DNA of 59,092 bases from Peptoniphilus timonensis JC401 (lineage in GTDB: Bacteria > Bacillota > Clostridia > Tissierellales > Peptoniphilaceae): contig NZ_HE978594.1 of the NCBI RefSeq assembly GCF_000312025.1, positions 72,965 through 132,056 on the forward strand. Reading direction: 5' to 3'. The notes beneath the pieces are model-generated. The model saw nothing but the letters and a program-made list of their open reading frames with translations. It ran no database searches and had not been told where the DNA came from. Shown here in pieces: positions 8,196-17,074 of this stretch (its first letter is position 1; each line of letters begins with the position of its first letter). Both the position numbers and the translations under genes were made by a program.

Positions 8196-9704
8196 TTATT
8201 TTGCCTGATTTTTTATATATTTATTTACTGTGTATCTTCTCATGAAAAATACAACTACTGCCAAAATTACAATCCCTATTGGAAGTGTAAGGCTAGGTTT
8301 TTCAAGTATGCCTGATATTAAAAAGGCAAGGGCTGATGAAGATCCAACGCTAATTGCATAAGGAAGCTGACTTGAAACGTGAGAAATGTGATCGCATCCT
8401 GCTCCTGCTGATGACAAAATTGTTGTATCAGAAATTGGTGAACAGTGATCCCCAAATACTGAGCCAGAGAAAATTGCGGCAAGGACAACTTCAAGATAGT
8501 GCATGTGATTTGTGTGCATCAAAATTGGCACCATTATTGGAATTAAAATTCCAAAAGTTCCCCAAGCAGTTCCTGTTGAGAAGGATAGGAAAGCTCCCAC
8601 TACAAAAATTATTGCAGGTAAAAGCCACATTGGCATTGTTGAGTTAGAAATAAGTGATGCAATGTAAGATCCTGTATTTAAATATTCATCACTTGTTATT
8701 CCACCAATAGTCCATGCAAGAGATAAGATTACAATTGCAGATACCATTGTTTTCATACCTTCCACTATTCCCTTCATAAAGTCATCAAATTTTAGAAGTT
8801 TTCTTGGAATATAAAGGATAAAAGAAATTAAAATTGCAAAAAATGCTCCAATAACAAGGGACAAGTTTACATTTGCATCTCCAAAGGCTGCAGCTGCACC
8901 TATATCCTCAGCGAAAAATCCTCCAGTCTTTAACATCATCATTATAGTCACAAAAATTAAAACTACAATTGGCACTACTAAATCAAAAACTCGTCCATTT
9001 TTAGAATATTCATAACCAACATCTTCTTTTTCTATAACTCTTGATGTGTCATTTAGTTCATATTTTTCCATTACTCCTATTTCAATTTCACTTGTACTGA
9101 AATACAAAATCATAAGTAGAGTTAAGATTGGATAGGCATTCATTGGTATTGTTGATAAAAATACCCTCATTGGGTTTTCAACACCAGTATCACCAATAAC
9201 TGCAACAACAGATGCTGCCCAAGATGAAACAGGTGCTAAGATACAAACTGGAGCTGCACATGAGTCAATTATGTGAGCAAGTTTTGCCCTAGATACCTTA
9301 TTTTCATCTGTTATAGGTTTCATTACTGCACCAACTGTTAGACAGTTAAAATAATCATCAATAAAAATTAAAATACCCAAAAAAGCTGTGGCAAGTTTTG
9401 CCATTTTTTTACTCTTTATTTTTGTACTTGCCCATTTACCATAGGCAAAAGAACCGCCTGCCATATTCATTACCATAACAAGAGATCCCAACATTGCTAA
9501 GAATACAAGCATAAGTGCGTTGTCACCAAGCTTTGTTCCCATTAAATCAAAAACTGTTTCTAAGGCGACAATAATATTTCCGCCAGCGTAGATAAGTCCT
9601 CCAGATATAATTCCAATTAAAAGGGAGGTTATAACTTCCTTTGTTATAAGTGCCAGAGCAATGGCAACTATTGGAGGAATTATCGATAAAATTCCAAATT
9701 CCAT
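8196..9704 (-). CDS. NhaC-family Na+/H+ antiporter
   Basis: Membrane transporter of the NhaC superfamily, exchanging Na+ for H+ or coupled to an organic acid. 502 residues with about a dozen hydrophobic segments starting at IIPPIVAIALALI. Family features include FIDDYFNCLTVGAVMKPI and the C-terminal FGDHCSPISDTTILSSAGAGC, the conserved ion-site region. It lies 14 bases downstream of the TIM-barrel gene at 9719-10445 on the same strand, so the two probably act together; the substrate cannot be read from sequence. Confidence 0.88.
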   Translation of the reverse strand: MEFGILSIIPPIVAIALALITKEVITSLLIGIISGGLIYAGGNIIVALETVFDLMGTKLGDNALMLVFLAMLGSLVMVMNMAGGSFAYGKWASTKIKSKKMAKLATAFLGILIFIDDYFNCLTVGAVMKPITDENKVSRAKLAHIIDSCAAPVCILAPVSSWAASVVAVIGDTGVENPMRVFLSTIPMNAYPILTLLMILYFSTSEIEIGVMEKYELNDTSRVIEKEDVGYEYSKNGRVFDLVVPIVVLIFVTIMMMLKTGGFFAEDIGAAAAFGDANVNLSLVIGAFFAILISFILYIPRKLLKFDDFMKGIVEGMKTMVSAIVILSLAWTIGGITSDEYLNTGSYIASLISNSTMPMWLLPAIIFVVGAFLSFSTGTAWGTFGILIPIMVPILMHTNHMHYLEVVLAAIFSGSVFGDHCSPISDTTILSSAGAGCDHISHVSSQLPYAISVGSSSALAFLISGILEKPSLTLPIGIVILAVVVFFMRRYTVNKYIKNQAK

Positions 9705-9718
9705 TTTTTCTCCTTCTT

Positions 9719-10445
9719 TTATTTATCTTTTTCTCTCATATTTTTCCTGTAAACATCCATTACTTCAGAAAAAATATCTGAGCTTGACTGTGGTGTATAA
9801 GTGATAGCATTTGCGCCTGCTTCAATTGTTTCTAGTATATGCTCATCACTATGACCACCAGTTGCGATAATTGGAAACTCATCTCCAAGTATCTTTCTTG
9901 TATATTTTACTAGTTCCGCAGTATTTTTGCCACCAGCAATATTTAAAACTCTTGCACCTGCGTCAACTTTTCCCTTTATGTCATCATATTTTGTAATAAC
10001 AGTGGCAATAACGGCAATATCCAAAACATCAGATATTTGCTTAATATTTTCATTTGTCATAGGTGCATTAACTACAACACCACTTGCTCCCATTAGCTCT
10101 GCTTGCATGCCAATGTTTACTGCTCTAAGTCCAGAAGTAGTTCCTCCACCTATTCCAACAAATACTGGAACTGATGCAACTTCCATTATAGCAGAAACAA
10201 TTTTTAATTGTGGCGTAAAGGGATAAACTGACATAATTGCCTGAGCATTATTGTTTACAATTATGGGAATGTCATTGGTAAACATTAGAGATTTTATTCT
10301 CTTTCCCATGAAATTTATTCCACTGGCCCTATAAGTTACTTCAGGAACAGAAACTTGTCTTCTTCTAAGTTCAGTTTCAATTGATGGTACAAATTTCTTT
10401 TTCTTATCTATATTTTATTTTCAAAATTTTTTCAATATTTTCCAT
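9719..10445 (-). CDS. TIM-barrel protein of unknown function, frame-broken near the start
   Basis: About 240 residues. The continuous frame from 10309 is an alpha/beta barrel with repeated strand-glycine motifs: VPVFVGIGGGTTSG, GASGVVVNAPM, GARVLNIAGG and FPIIATGGHSDE, the last like a phosphate-binding loop. The true start is probably the ATG at 10445 (MENIEKIL) after GGAGGAAAT, but that frame stops after 13 codons. Removing one A from the AAAA at about 10415-10418 joins it to KKKKFVPSIETELRRR and then the barrel. It looks like an enzyme related to IMP-dehydrogenase/PEP-mutase type barrels, but I cannot name a reaction. Likely cotranscribed with the NhaC antiporter. Confidence 0.7.
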
Positions 10446-10475
10446 ATTTCCTCCAAAATAATAATATTTATATTA

Positions 10476-10504
10476 ATTTAAAAGTATTTTTGCAAGAATG
10501 TCAA
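10476..10504 (-). promoter_or_regulatory. Promoter for the TIM-barrel/NhaC pair
   Basis: TTGACA (rc of 10499-10504), 17-base spacer and a weak -10 TTAAAT (rc of 10476-10481), about 30 bases before the ribosome site at 10446-10454. Confidence 0.5.
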
Positions 10505-10580
10505 TTCAAATTTTACTTTATATAAAAATTATGATTATGTGCTATACTTTTCTTAGAAGAACTTTGAAAGGAGTTATAAA

Positions 10581-11489
10581 TTGTCTGGCAAATTAAAAAT
10601 CCCTGGATTTGAATTTGAAAATTGTAAAAACAAAGTTTCCTATTCAATTTATCATGAAAATAAACCCATAAGATTGACAGAAGAAATGACAAAAAATCTT
10701 GAATACTTACTTTGGTATGTACCAAATATAAATTCAACTCAGTCACAAGAAAATGAACTAACCTCTTCTCTTTCTTTTGAAAATTTTGTCTTTGGAATAA
10801 TAAAAAATTATATGGCTCTAGAAAATAAGGATGTGGCTTTTTTAAATTCCATTGACGATGAAATAGTAAAATTTTATGGCAAAAAAATCTGTCCTCATTC
10901 ACAAAAAATTATCCTTACGAAACAAGATAACGAATCAAAGACAGACTCTCTTTTGCGTCATATAAGAAATTCACTAGCACATGGGACTTTTAATATAGTT
11001 GATGGAATGTTAGTGGGATTTGATTACAAATTTGGAGCCCATGGCAAAAATATTTGTACGGGTATATTTAAAATATTTCCAAAAAATTTATTGAAAGGTC
11101 TTTCTAGTTTAGATGAAGAAGTCACAACAGAGAGTCTTGCCCAAATTGCCCTACAAAGAACAGGATACACCCTAGAGCGTTTTAGAAATGAAAGAGAAGA
11201 TATTTCCTTTGACTTTTATGTAAAGAAGGGCAAAAAGAGATATGCTCTTGAAATAAAAAAATATAAAGATATTGAAGTTTTGCCTGAAGAAGAAGTTAAA
11301 AAATTGTTAAATAAATTTTCAAATTTATATGAAAATATAATTCCAGTTTTATTTATCAACACTTCTTTCTTGAAAAAGGAAACTAAGGAAAAATTGAAAA
11401 ATGAAAAAGTTATAATTTTGGACATAAAAAATATTTTAAAAATGTTAGATGGAAGAGATATTCTAGCTGAAATAGATGAATTAAAATAG
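10581..11489 (+). CDS. HEPN domain plus PD-(D/E)XK nuclease fusion, candidate defence protein
   Basis: 302 residues with a TTG start after AAAGGAG. Two apparent modules. The N-terminal ~150 residues are helical and contain LLRHIRNSLAHG, matching the RNxxxH signature of HEPN ribonucleases (Arg129, Asn130, His134). The C-terminal ~110 residues resemble an Mrr-like PD-(D/E)XK fold: RTGYTLERFRNERED, then DFYVKKGKKRYALEIKK, where Asp211 and Glu224-x-Lys226 fit the D...ExK site, then alternating strands and helices. HEPN proteins are commonly RNases in abortive-infection and toxin systems. It stands alone: no antitoxin, methylase or transposase adjoins it. Domain calls are by motif only. Confidence 0.65.
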   Translation: MSGKLKIPGFEFENCKNKVSYSIYHENKPIRLTEEMTKNLEYLLWYVPNINSTQSQENELTSSLSFENFVFGIIKNYMALENKDVAFLNSIDDEIVKFYGKKICPHSQKIILTKQDNESKTDSLLRHIRNSLAHGTFNIVDGMLVGFDYKFGAHGKNICTGIFKIFPKNLLKGLSSLDEEVTTESLAQIALQRTGYTLERFRNEREDISFDFYVKKGKKRYALEIKKYKDIEVLPEEEVKKLLNKFSNLYENIIPVLFINTSFLKKETKEKLKNEKVIILDIKNILKMLDGRDILAEIDELK

Positions 11490-11522
11490 GATGCCGAGTA
11501 AATCAGCATCCTTAATTTTTTA
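11488..11522. terminator. Bidirectional terminator
   Basis: Stem AGGATGC (11488-11494) / GCATCCT (11506-11512) between convergent genes, with T-rich sequence on the plus side and TTTTA on the minus side. Its 3' arm overlaps the stop codon of the DUF1294 gene. Confidence 0.75.
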
Positions 11523-11766
11523 TAAAATAAATTGTAACAAATATGCCAATAATGTTGGCAAGGTAAAATTTCTTCTCACGAGTCTTGTGATGAAAAATTT
11601 TCATTCCAATAAGTCCACCAAATCCTGCCATGATTGAAAGGGTCAAGAGAGTTTTTTCACTTATTCTCCACAAATCGTGCTTTGCCTTGTACTTGTCTAT
11701 GCCGTACAAAATAAAGTTTATTAGGTTTAAAATTAAAAATATATAATTATTTTCCAAACAAATCAT
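11512..11766 (-). CDS. DUF1294 family membrane protein
   Basis: About 84 residues; function unknown. Three hydrophobic segments, with the family pattern YGIDKYKAKHDLWRISEKTLL and GGLIGMKIFHHKTREKKF. The start is uncertain: ATG at 11766, or TTG two codons earlier; neither has a strong ribosome site. Monocistronic and convergent with the HEPN-nuclease gene. Confidence 0.78.
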   Translation of the reverse strand: MICLENNYIFLILNLINFILYGIDKYKAKHDLWRISEKTLLTLSIMAGFGGLIGMKIFHHKTREKKFYLANIIGIFVTIYFIKN

Positions 11767-11838
11767 CCTCAACTCATAATCTATAATTTTATAATATCAC
11801 AAATTGAGAATTAAAAATAAACTATTTTATGTGAAACT

Positions 11839-12321
11839 TCATTCCATCATTTCAAATTTAGCAGCACCTCCTTCAAATTTTTCATTTTTTAGTTTTTCAA
11901 TTAAGTTGTCAAAGTCTTCTTGGCTCTTCTTATAATCATCTACTTCTTTCCCATACTTGATTTTCAAAGCTTCATTGGCAAGGTCCTTGTCAATGAAACG
12001 AAAGTATAAGTCTTCTCCTGAATACCTAACTTCTTCTGCATCAGTTAAGATAAGTAGGATCACTCCATTTATAAATCCTGTCTTGAAGGACTCATCTTTG
12101 CTTATATCCGACTCTCCACTTACTTTAATTTCTAGATTCTTATTTCTTACCTTATAATCTTCAAGCTTATAAGGTCTCCAGTCAATGCTTCCAACTAATT
12201 TATTTAGTCCCCCTTCATCAGATAAATCTGTCTTCATAGAGTAGAGAGATCTATTCTCGCAAGCAGTAAGGAAAAGCATCAAAGCTACTAAGACAAATAA
12301 AAATTTAAAATATTTTTTCAT
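11839..12321 (-). CDS. Putative lipoprotein
   Basis: 160 residues of unknown function. Lipoprotein signal MKKYFKFLFVLVALMLFLTAC with the lipobox cysteine near residue 21. The mature part is acidic and mixed alpha/beta (LEDYKVRNKNLEIKVSGES, GFINGVILLILTDAEEVRYSGEDLYFRF), ending in a helical lysine/glutamate-rich tail. Ribosome site AGGGAGCG upstream. No neighbour on the same strand is close enough to suggest an operon. Confidence 0.75.
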   Translation of the reverse strand: MKKYFKFLFVLVALMLFLTACENRSLYSMKTDLSDEGGLNKLVGSIDWRPYKLEDYKVRNKNLEIKVSGESDISKDESFKTGFINGVILLILTDAEEVRYSGEDLYFRFIDKDLANEALKIKYGKEVDDYKKSQEDFDNLIEKLKNEKFEGGAAKFEMME

Positions 12322-12393
12322 AAATATCGCTCCCTATTTATTACTTTATCTAATTATATAACAAAATTATTTTTTTTCAAAAAATTTCATAAA

Positions 12394-12420
12394 AAATCTG
12401 CCAAGTTTCCCTGGCAGATA
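12394..12420 (-). terminator. Terminator of the 5-oxoprolinase operon
   Basis: Minus strand ATCTGCCA-GGGAAAC-TTGGCAGAT followed by T residues, 12 bases beyond the stop of the last gene of the operon. Confidence 0.85.
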
Positions 12421-12431
12421 AATAAATTTTA

Positions 12432-13229
12432 TTAAAATACAGAAACGTAAGAATCTTTTTTATCTAAGATAAGCATGTGACCAGGTGCGTGAGTAATCAT
12501 AATTTCTGGTTTAGACGCCATAGCAACAGCTTGAGGTGTTACTCCACAAGCCCAAAATACTGGCACTTCTCCTTCTTTAATTTCACTTCTTTCGCCAAAA
12601 TCTGGTTTGTCTATATCTTTTATTCCAATAACTGATGGGTCACCAATATGAATTGGAGCACCATGTGTTGCTGGGAATCTTGCAGTAACAGTTGTCGCCC
12701 TTACAATATCCTTATATGGAATTGGTCTCATTGATACAACTGTATTTCCATGGAAAATTCCAGCAGATTCTGTTTCTATGTTTGTTATATACATTGGAAC
12801 GTTGTGCTCGTCTTCAATGTGTCTTACTGGCACATCTGCTTCAAGCATTGCCTTTTCAAAAGAGAAAGAACATCCTATGACAAAAGTAACAAAGTCATCT
12901 TGCCATACATCTTTTAGGTCCTTAACTTCTTCTACAAATTCACCATTTTTATAAATCCTATATCTTGGCACATCAGTCCTAATATCAGCTCCATCAGCCA
13001 TAATTTTTGTTAAAGGACTTCCTTCGTCTAAAACTTCAAGAATTGGACATGGTTTTGGATTTCTTTGTGCAAAAAGTAAGAAGTCATAGGCATATTTTTT
13101 TGGAAGAATTGCAAGATTTGCTTGTAAATATCCTTCACTCATACCTGAAGTTGGAAGGTCAACTTCTCCCTTTCTAATGAGTTCTCTAACTTCTTTGGGA
13201 TGCATTTTTCCTAGTTCACTTAATTTCAT
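12432..13229 (-). CDS. YcsI family putative hydro-lyase (DUF1445)
   Basis: 265 residues of the YcsI/DUF1445 family, annotated as putative hydro-lyase; some relatives act on D-glutamate. Family features: LPTSGMSEGYLQANLAILP, PCPILEVLDEG, IGCSFSFEKAMLEADVPVRHIE, and the C-terminal FWACGVTPQAVAM with ITHAPGHMLILD. Its start overlaps the end of pxpC by four bases, so it is translationally coupled as the last gene of the pxp operon. This conserved context points to a role in 5-oxoproline or related metabolism, but the reaction here is inference. Confidence 0.9.
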   Translation of the reverse strand: MKLSELGKMHPKEVRELIRKGEVDLPTSGMSEGYLQANLAILPKKYAYDFLLFAQRNPKPCPILEVLDEGSPLTKIMADGADIRTDVPRYRIYKNGEFVEEVKDLKDVWQDDFVTFVIGCSFSFEKAMLEADVPVRHIEDEHNVPMYITNIETESAGIFHGNTVVSMRPIPYKDIVRATTVTARFPATHGAPIHIGDPSVIGIKDIDKPDFGERSEIKEGEVPVFWACGVTPQAVAMASKPEIMITHAPGHMLILDKKDSYVSVF

Positions 13230-14170
13230 ATTACAGACTCCTTCTTTATTGTTTCAAATTTATTCCTGTAATCTAAAGTTAATTTTTGAGCCTCTTCTAT
13301 TGTAACTTCTTGGAAAAGAATCTTATCCAAGAAAGACACTTGTGCAAGCTTTGGAAGGTCTGGAGTTATTACATTTGCAATTTTTGTATAACCTCCAGTA
13401 GTTTGTCTATCTGCAACAAGAATAATTGGTTGACCATTAGCTGGAACTTGAATTGAGCCAAAGTTAGTACCATCAGAAATAATATCTGCAGTTTCTTTGT
13501 GTTCTATTGCAGTTCCTTTAAGTCTAATTCCCATTCTGTCAAAATCTTTAGTCACTTGGTAACCACCTGATCTACATAGATCGTGGATTCCCTTTTCTGT
13601 AAAGTAGTCATCTTGAGGTCCAAGAACAACTCTTAAAACATTACAGTGATTAAACTTAGGAAGATACTTTTCTGGTATTCTTCTCATTGTTTTTTCTTTG
13701 GACTTTTTAATATCAAGAGTATCTTTTGCCTTTAAAGCTCTACCACTAATTCCACCCATCTTTGTCTTTATGTGAGTTGACTTAGATCCATTTACTAGTG
13801 GAACATCAATAGATCCACCAAAAGCAATATATCCCCTTACACCTTCATTTACTTTTCCAAATTGTAGAGTGTCTCCAGCCTTAACCTTAATTGTTTCAAA
13901 CATTGGAGCTGGTGTGCCATTTATCTTTGGATTCATATCTGAACCTGTTATTGCAAGTGTCAAATCTTCGTTAAACTTTAAAGTTGGTCCAAAATATGTC
14001 ATTTCAAGAACAGCTTCATCAAGATTATTTCCAACTAATATATTTGCAAGTCTAAAGTTGTAATCATCCATGACACCTGATGTAGGAATACCTAATTCTT
14101 GATAGCCATATCTACCAGAATCTTGAATTGTTGTGAGAATTCCACCATTCATTACATCGATACTACTCAT
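13226..14170 (-). CDS. pxpC: 5-oxoprolinase subunit C
   Basis: Subunit of the ATP-dependent PxpABC 5-oxoprolinase that opens 5-oxoproline to glutamate. KipA/biotin-dependent carboxyltransferase-like fold: GGILTTIQDSGRYGYQELGIPTSGVMD, GYIAFGGSIDVP, RVVLGPQDDYFT and GTNFGSIQVPANGQPIILVADRQTTGGY. The start at 14170 (MSSIDVMN) overlaps the pxpB stop and has AGAGAGG eight bases upstream; a GTG three codons earlier is the alternative. Overlaps with both neighbours show a tight operon. Confidence 0.93.
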   Translation of the reverse strand: MSSIDVMNGGILTTIQDSGRYGYQELGIPTSGVMDDYNFRLANILVGNNLDEAVLEMTYFGPTLKFNEDLTLAITGSDMNPKINGTPAPMFETIKVKAGDTLQFGKVNEGVRGYIAFGGSIDVPLVNGSKSTHIKTKMGGISGRALKAKDTLDIKKSKEKTMRRIPEKYLPKFNHCNVLRVVLGPQDDYFTEKGIHDLCRSGGYQVTKDFDRMGIRLKGTAIEHKETADIISDGTNFGSIQVPANGQPIILVADRQTTGGYTKIANVITPDLPKLAQVSFLDKILFQEVTIEEAQKLTLDYRNKFETIKKESVI

Positions 14171-14909
14171 GAAGATCACCTCTCTTTACTTTCTTAATTG
14201 AAACTTTAAATGTGTCATTTTCCACTTCTTTTTTAATTCTGTCATATTCTTTTTGGTCAATTGGGACATATCTAATATAGTCACCAGCTTGTATAAATAC
14301 AGGTGGTTCCTTAGTGTCATCAAAAAGTTTAAGTGGAGTTCTTCCTATTAGTTGCCATCCTCCAGGAGATTCTAGTGGATACATACCAGTTTGAGAGCCT
14401 GCTATACCTACAGAACCTGGATCAATTTTAAGTCTAGGACTTTTTAATCTTGGAGTTGCAATTCTTTCGTCAAGTCCACCAAGATAAGTAAATCCTGGGA
14501 TAAAGCCCATCATGTAAACTAAATAATCTGTTCCAGAGTGAATTTTTATAACTTCTTCTTCTGATAATTTTGCATTTTTAGCAACAAAATCAATATCTGG
14601 ACCATATTCTCCACCATAAAGTGTAGGGATTTCAATTAGTCTAACTTCATCACTTTGTTTATTTGAATCAGCCTTGCTAAGTCCCTTTAGGATATCCATC
14701 ATTTCACCATAGGAAATTTTTACAGGGTCATAGTTAATTAAGATAGACCTATAAGTTGGTAAAATATCTAGGATTCCATCAATATTTTTTTTCTTTAAAT
14801 TTTCTACAACTGCTGCAATTCTGGCATTAATTTCTTTTTCAATAGTGTCGCCAAATTCCATAACTATGGCAGAATCACCAGCAGTTAGAAATTTTATTTT
14901 ATCATACAT
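14163..14909 (-). CDS. pxpB: 5-oxoprolinase subunit B
   Basis: KipI-family subunit of the PxpABC 5-oxoprolinase. 248 residues: KFLTAGDSAIVMEFGDTI at the N-terminus, then VRLIEIPTLYGGEYGPD, YLVYMMGFIPGFTYLGGLDERIATPRLKSPR and GSVGIAGSQTGMYPLESPGGWQLIGRTPLKLFD, the conserved cyclophilin-like core. It overlaps pxpC by eight bases and follows the transporter gene after 27 bases. Confidence 0.93.
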   Translation of the reverse strand: MYDKIKFLTAGDSAIVMEFGDTIEKEINARIAAVVENLKKKNIDGILDILPTYRSILINYDPVKISYGEMMDILKGLSKADSNKQSDEVRLIEIPTLYGGEYGPDIDFVAKNAKLSEEEVIKIHSGTDYLVYMMGFIPGFTYLGGLDERIATPRLKSPRLKIDPGSVGIAGSQTGMYPLESPGGWQLIGRTPLKLFDDTKEPPVFIQAGDYIRYVPIDQKEYDRIKKEVENDTFKVSIKKVKRGDLHE

Positions 14910-14936
14910 TTTTTGCTCCTAACGTCATCTCTTTAC

Positions 14937-16142
14937 TTAACCAAATAGTTTTCCAACGTTTGCTATTACAGTTTGAATTCCCATGAAAGCAGTTACTGCT
15001 ACTACGATCCATCCTAGAATGTATAATACATTTGAGTGTACATAATCGCCAACGATTTTCTTCTTCTTAGAAGCAAGTAGAATTACTGCAAGTGTGATTG
15101 GAAGGATAAATCCGTTAAGTGTACCAACAACTACTAGTAGTGTTTGAGGTTGTCCAATAAAGATAAACATAATTGTAGATAGTACGATAAAGGCAATTGT
15201 AACCATGTTTTCGTGATCAGCTACAAATTTAAATAAAGTCTTTAGGAAAGATACAGATGTATAAGCTGCACCTACTACAGAAGTGAAGGCTGCTGCTGCA
15301 AATACAAAACCAAATATCTTATAACCAACAACACCTGAAGCAGCTAAGAAAGAAGATGCTGCAATATTGTCAGGATCTATTTGAGCGTTTGTCATCTTAG
15401 TAACACCAAGAATAGCAAGGAATAATAAAACTCTTACTATAAAAGCAACACCAATACCAAGTGATGCTGATTTATTTACTTCTGAAAGATTTTCTTCTCC
15501 TGTGATTCCAGCGTCAATAAGTCTGTGTCCACCTGAGAATATAATATAGCCACCAACAGTTCCACCTATAAGTGTAAGAGTTGGAGAAACAATGCTATTA
15601 AATCCACCAACAGGGTTAACTGAAGCTTTAAGAGCTTCTCCAACAGGAGGTTGTGTTTTAATTGCTACAAAGGCAATTAAGATAATCATAAGTGCTCCAA
15701 GCACTTGAGTTACTCTATCCATAATTGAAGATGCAGATTTTGATGAGAATAAAATAATACCGATAACACCACCAATTGCTGCTCCAATTTTTACATCAAT
15801 GCCAAAGATAACATTAAGTCCAAGTCCAGCTCCACCAACGTTACCAATGTTAAATGCCAAGCCACCTAGGGCTACAAGAAAGGCAATTACATAACCAAGT
15901 CCTGGCAAAACATTGTTGGCAATGTCTTGACCTCTCATCTTAGAAACTGCTATAACTCTCCAAACATTAAGTTGTGCTATATAAGAGAATATAATTGAAA
16001 TTAAAATTACTGCTGCAAAGTCTGCTCCAATATTTGTAGTAAATGTAGCAGTTTGAGTCATAAATCCTGGTCCTACGGCAGAAGTTGCCATTAGGAATGC
16101 CGCACCTAAAAGAACGGACATATTAGTTTTATTTTTACTCAT
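14937..16142 (-). CDS. NRAMP-superfamily transporter (YcsG-like)
   Basis: 401 residues, about eleven membrane segments. NRAMP fold, but the helix-1 motif DPGN that binds divalent metal is replaced (LLGAAFLMATSAVGPGFMTQTATF), so it is probably not a metal carrier. Position inside the 5-oxoprolinase operon, between pxpA and pxpB, is conserved in Bacillus-type ycsFGI clusters and suggests it imports 5-oxoproline or a related compound; that substrate is inference. Ribosome site AGGAGGACAAAATG. Confidence 0.85.
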   Translation of the reverse strand: MSKNKTNMSVLLGAAFLMATSAVGPGFMTQTATFTTNIGADFAAVILISIIFSYIAQLNVWRVIAVSKMRGQDIANNVLPGLGYVIAFLVALGGLAFNIGNVGGAGLGLNVIFGIDVKIGAAIGGVIGIILFSSKSASSIMDRVTQVLGALMIILIAFVAIKTQPPVGEALKASVNPVGGFNSIVSPTLTLIGGTVGGYIIFSGGHRLIDAGITGEENLSEVNKSASLGIGVAFIVRVLLFLAILGVTKMTNAQIDPDNIAASSFLAASGVVGYKIFGFVFAAAAFTSVVGAAYTSVSFLKTLFKFVADHENMVTIAFIVLSTIMFIFIGQPQTLLVVVGTLNGFILPITLAVILLASKKKKIVGDYVHSNVLYILGWIVVAVTAFMGIQTVIANVGKLFG

Positions 16143-16157
16143 TTTGTCCTCCTAATA

Positions 16158-16928
16158 TTATAAGAAACTAATTAAAGGTTTTATTTCAATACCTTCAGCC
16201 TTTAAACCTTCGCGGATATTTTTAACAAATTCTAGAGCTTCTGGATTATCTCCGTGAACACAAATTGAATCTGCAACTATATCGATTTCCTTACCATTTG
16301 CAGTTACAACTTTGTTTTCTTTTATCATTTTTACCACTCTAGGAATTGCTTCCTTTGGATCTTTTACAAAAGCTCCTGGTAGAGATCTATTTACTAAAGT
16401 TCCGTCTTCGTTGTATCCCCTGTCAGCGAAAACTTCTTGAGCAACTCTAAGTCCTCTTCTCTTACCTTCTTTAGCTATGTATGAACCACTTAGAACCATT
16501 AAAATTAAGTCCTTATCGAATTCTTCAACTGCATCTAAGATTGCGTTTGCAAGCTCTTCGTCATTACAAGCTGTGTTGTAAAATGCACCGTGAAGTTTCA
16601 TATGTTGAAGTTTTTTTCCATGAGCTTTGGCAAAGGCACTAAGAGCTCCAACTTGATAAAGCATATATGCTCTTGCTTCTTCAGGCTTTACTGCCATTTT
16701 TCTTCTACCAAATCCCATTAAATCTGGGTATCCTGGGTGAGCGCCAATTTCAACACCATTATCAGCAGCTGCCTTGCATGTTGCATCCATAATTAGTGGA
16801 TCTCCAGCGTGGTAGCCACAAGCGCAGTTAATACTAGTAACATATTTTACAATCTCTTGGTCCATTCCCATCTTATAGGCACCAAATGATTCACCGATGT
16901 CACTGTTTAAATCTACAAAGTATTGCAT
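16158..16928 (-). CDS. pxpA: 5-oxoprolinase subunit A
   Basis: LamB/YcsF family subunit of PxpABC. 256 residues with the signature [19 protein letters not shown] at the start, then [30 protein letters not shown] and [12 protein letters not shown], all typical of the family and forming the barrel active site, ending with [12 protein letters not shown]. First gene of the operon, after GGAGGAAATAG and a good promoter. Confidence 0.95.
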   Translation of the reverse strand: MQYFVDLNSDIGESFGAYKMGMDQEIVKYVTSINCACGYHAGDPLIMDATCKAAADNGVEIGAHPGYPDLMGFGRRKMAVKPEEARAYMLYQVGALSAFAKAHGKKLQHMKLHGAFYNTACNDEELANAILDAVEEFDKDLILMVLSGSYIAKEGKRRGLRVAQEVFADRGYNEDGTLVNRSLPGAFVKDPKEAIPRVVKMIKENKVVTANGKEIDIVADSICVHGDNPEALEFVKNIREGLKAEGIEIKPLISFL

Positions 16929-16974
16929 CTATTTCCTCCTTTTTCTAAATAAACTATTGCAATAACGTATTTAA

Positions 16975-17003
16975 ATTATAATCTAAAAAATACAATTATG
17001 CAA
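16975..17003 (-). promoter_or_regulatory. Promoter of the pxp operon
   Basis: TTGCAT (rc of 16998-17003), 17-base spacer, TATAAT (rc of 16975-16980). A short palindrome TATTGCAATA lies just downstream of the -10 and could be an operator. Confidence 0.75.
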
Positions 17004-17046
17004 ACATTTTCTTTTCTAAAAGTTCTGTATTTTGTGTAGATTTTCT

Positions 17047-17074
17047 ATAAAAAAAGAGGCTTAAAGCCTCTTTT
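17047..17074 (-). terminator. Terminator of the thiamine transporter operon
   Basis: Near-perfect palindrome AAAAGAGGC-TTTAA-GCCTCTTTT followed by T residues on the minus strand; it overlaps the end of the ATPase gene. Confidence 0.87.
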
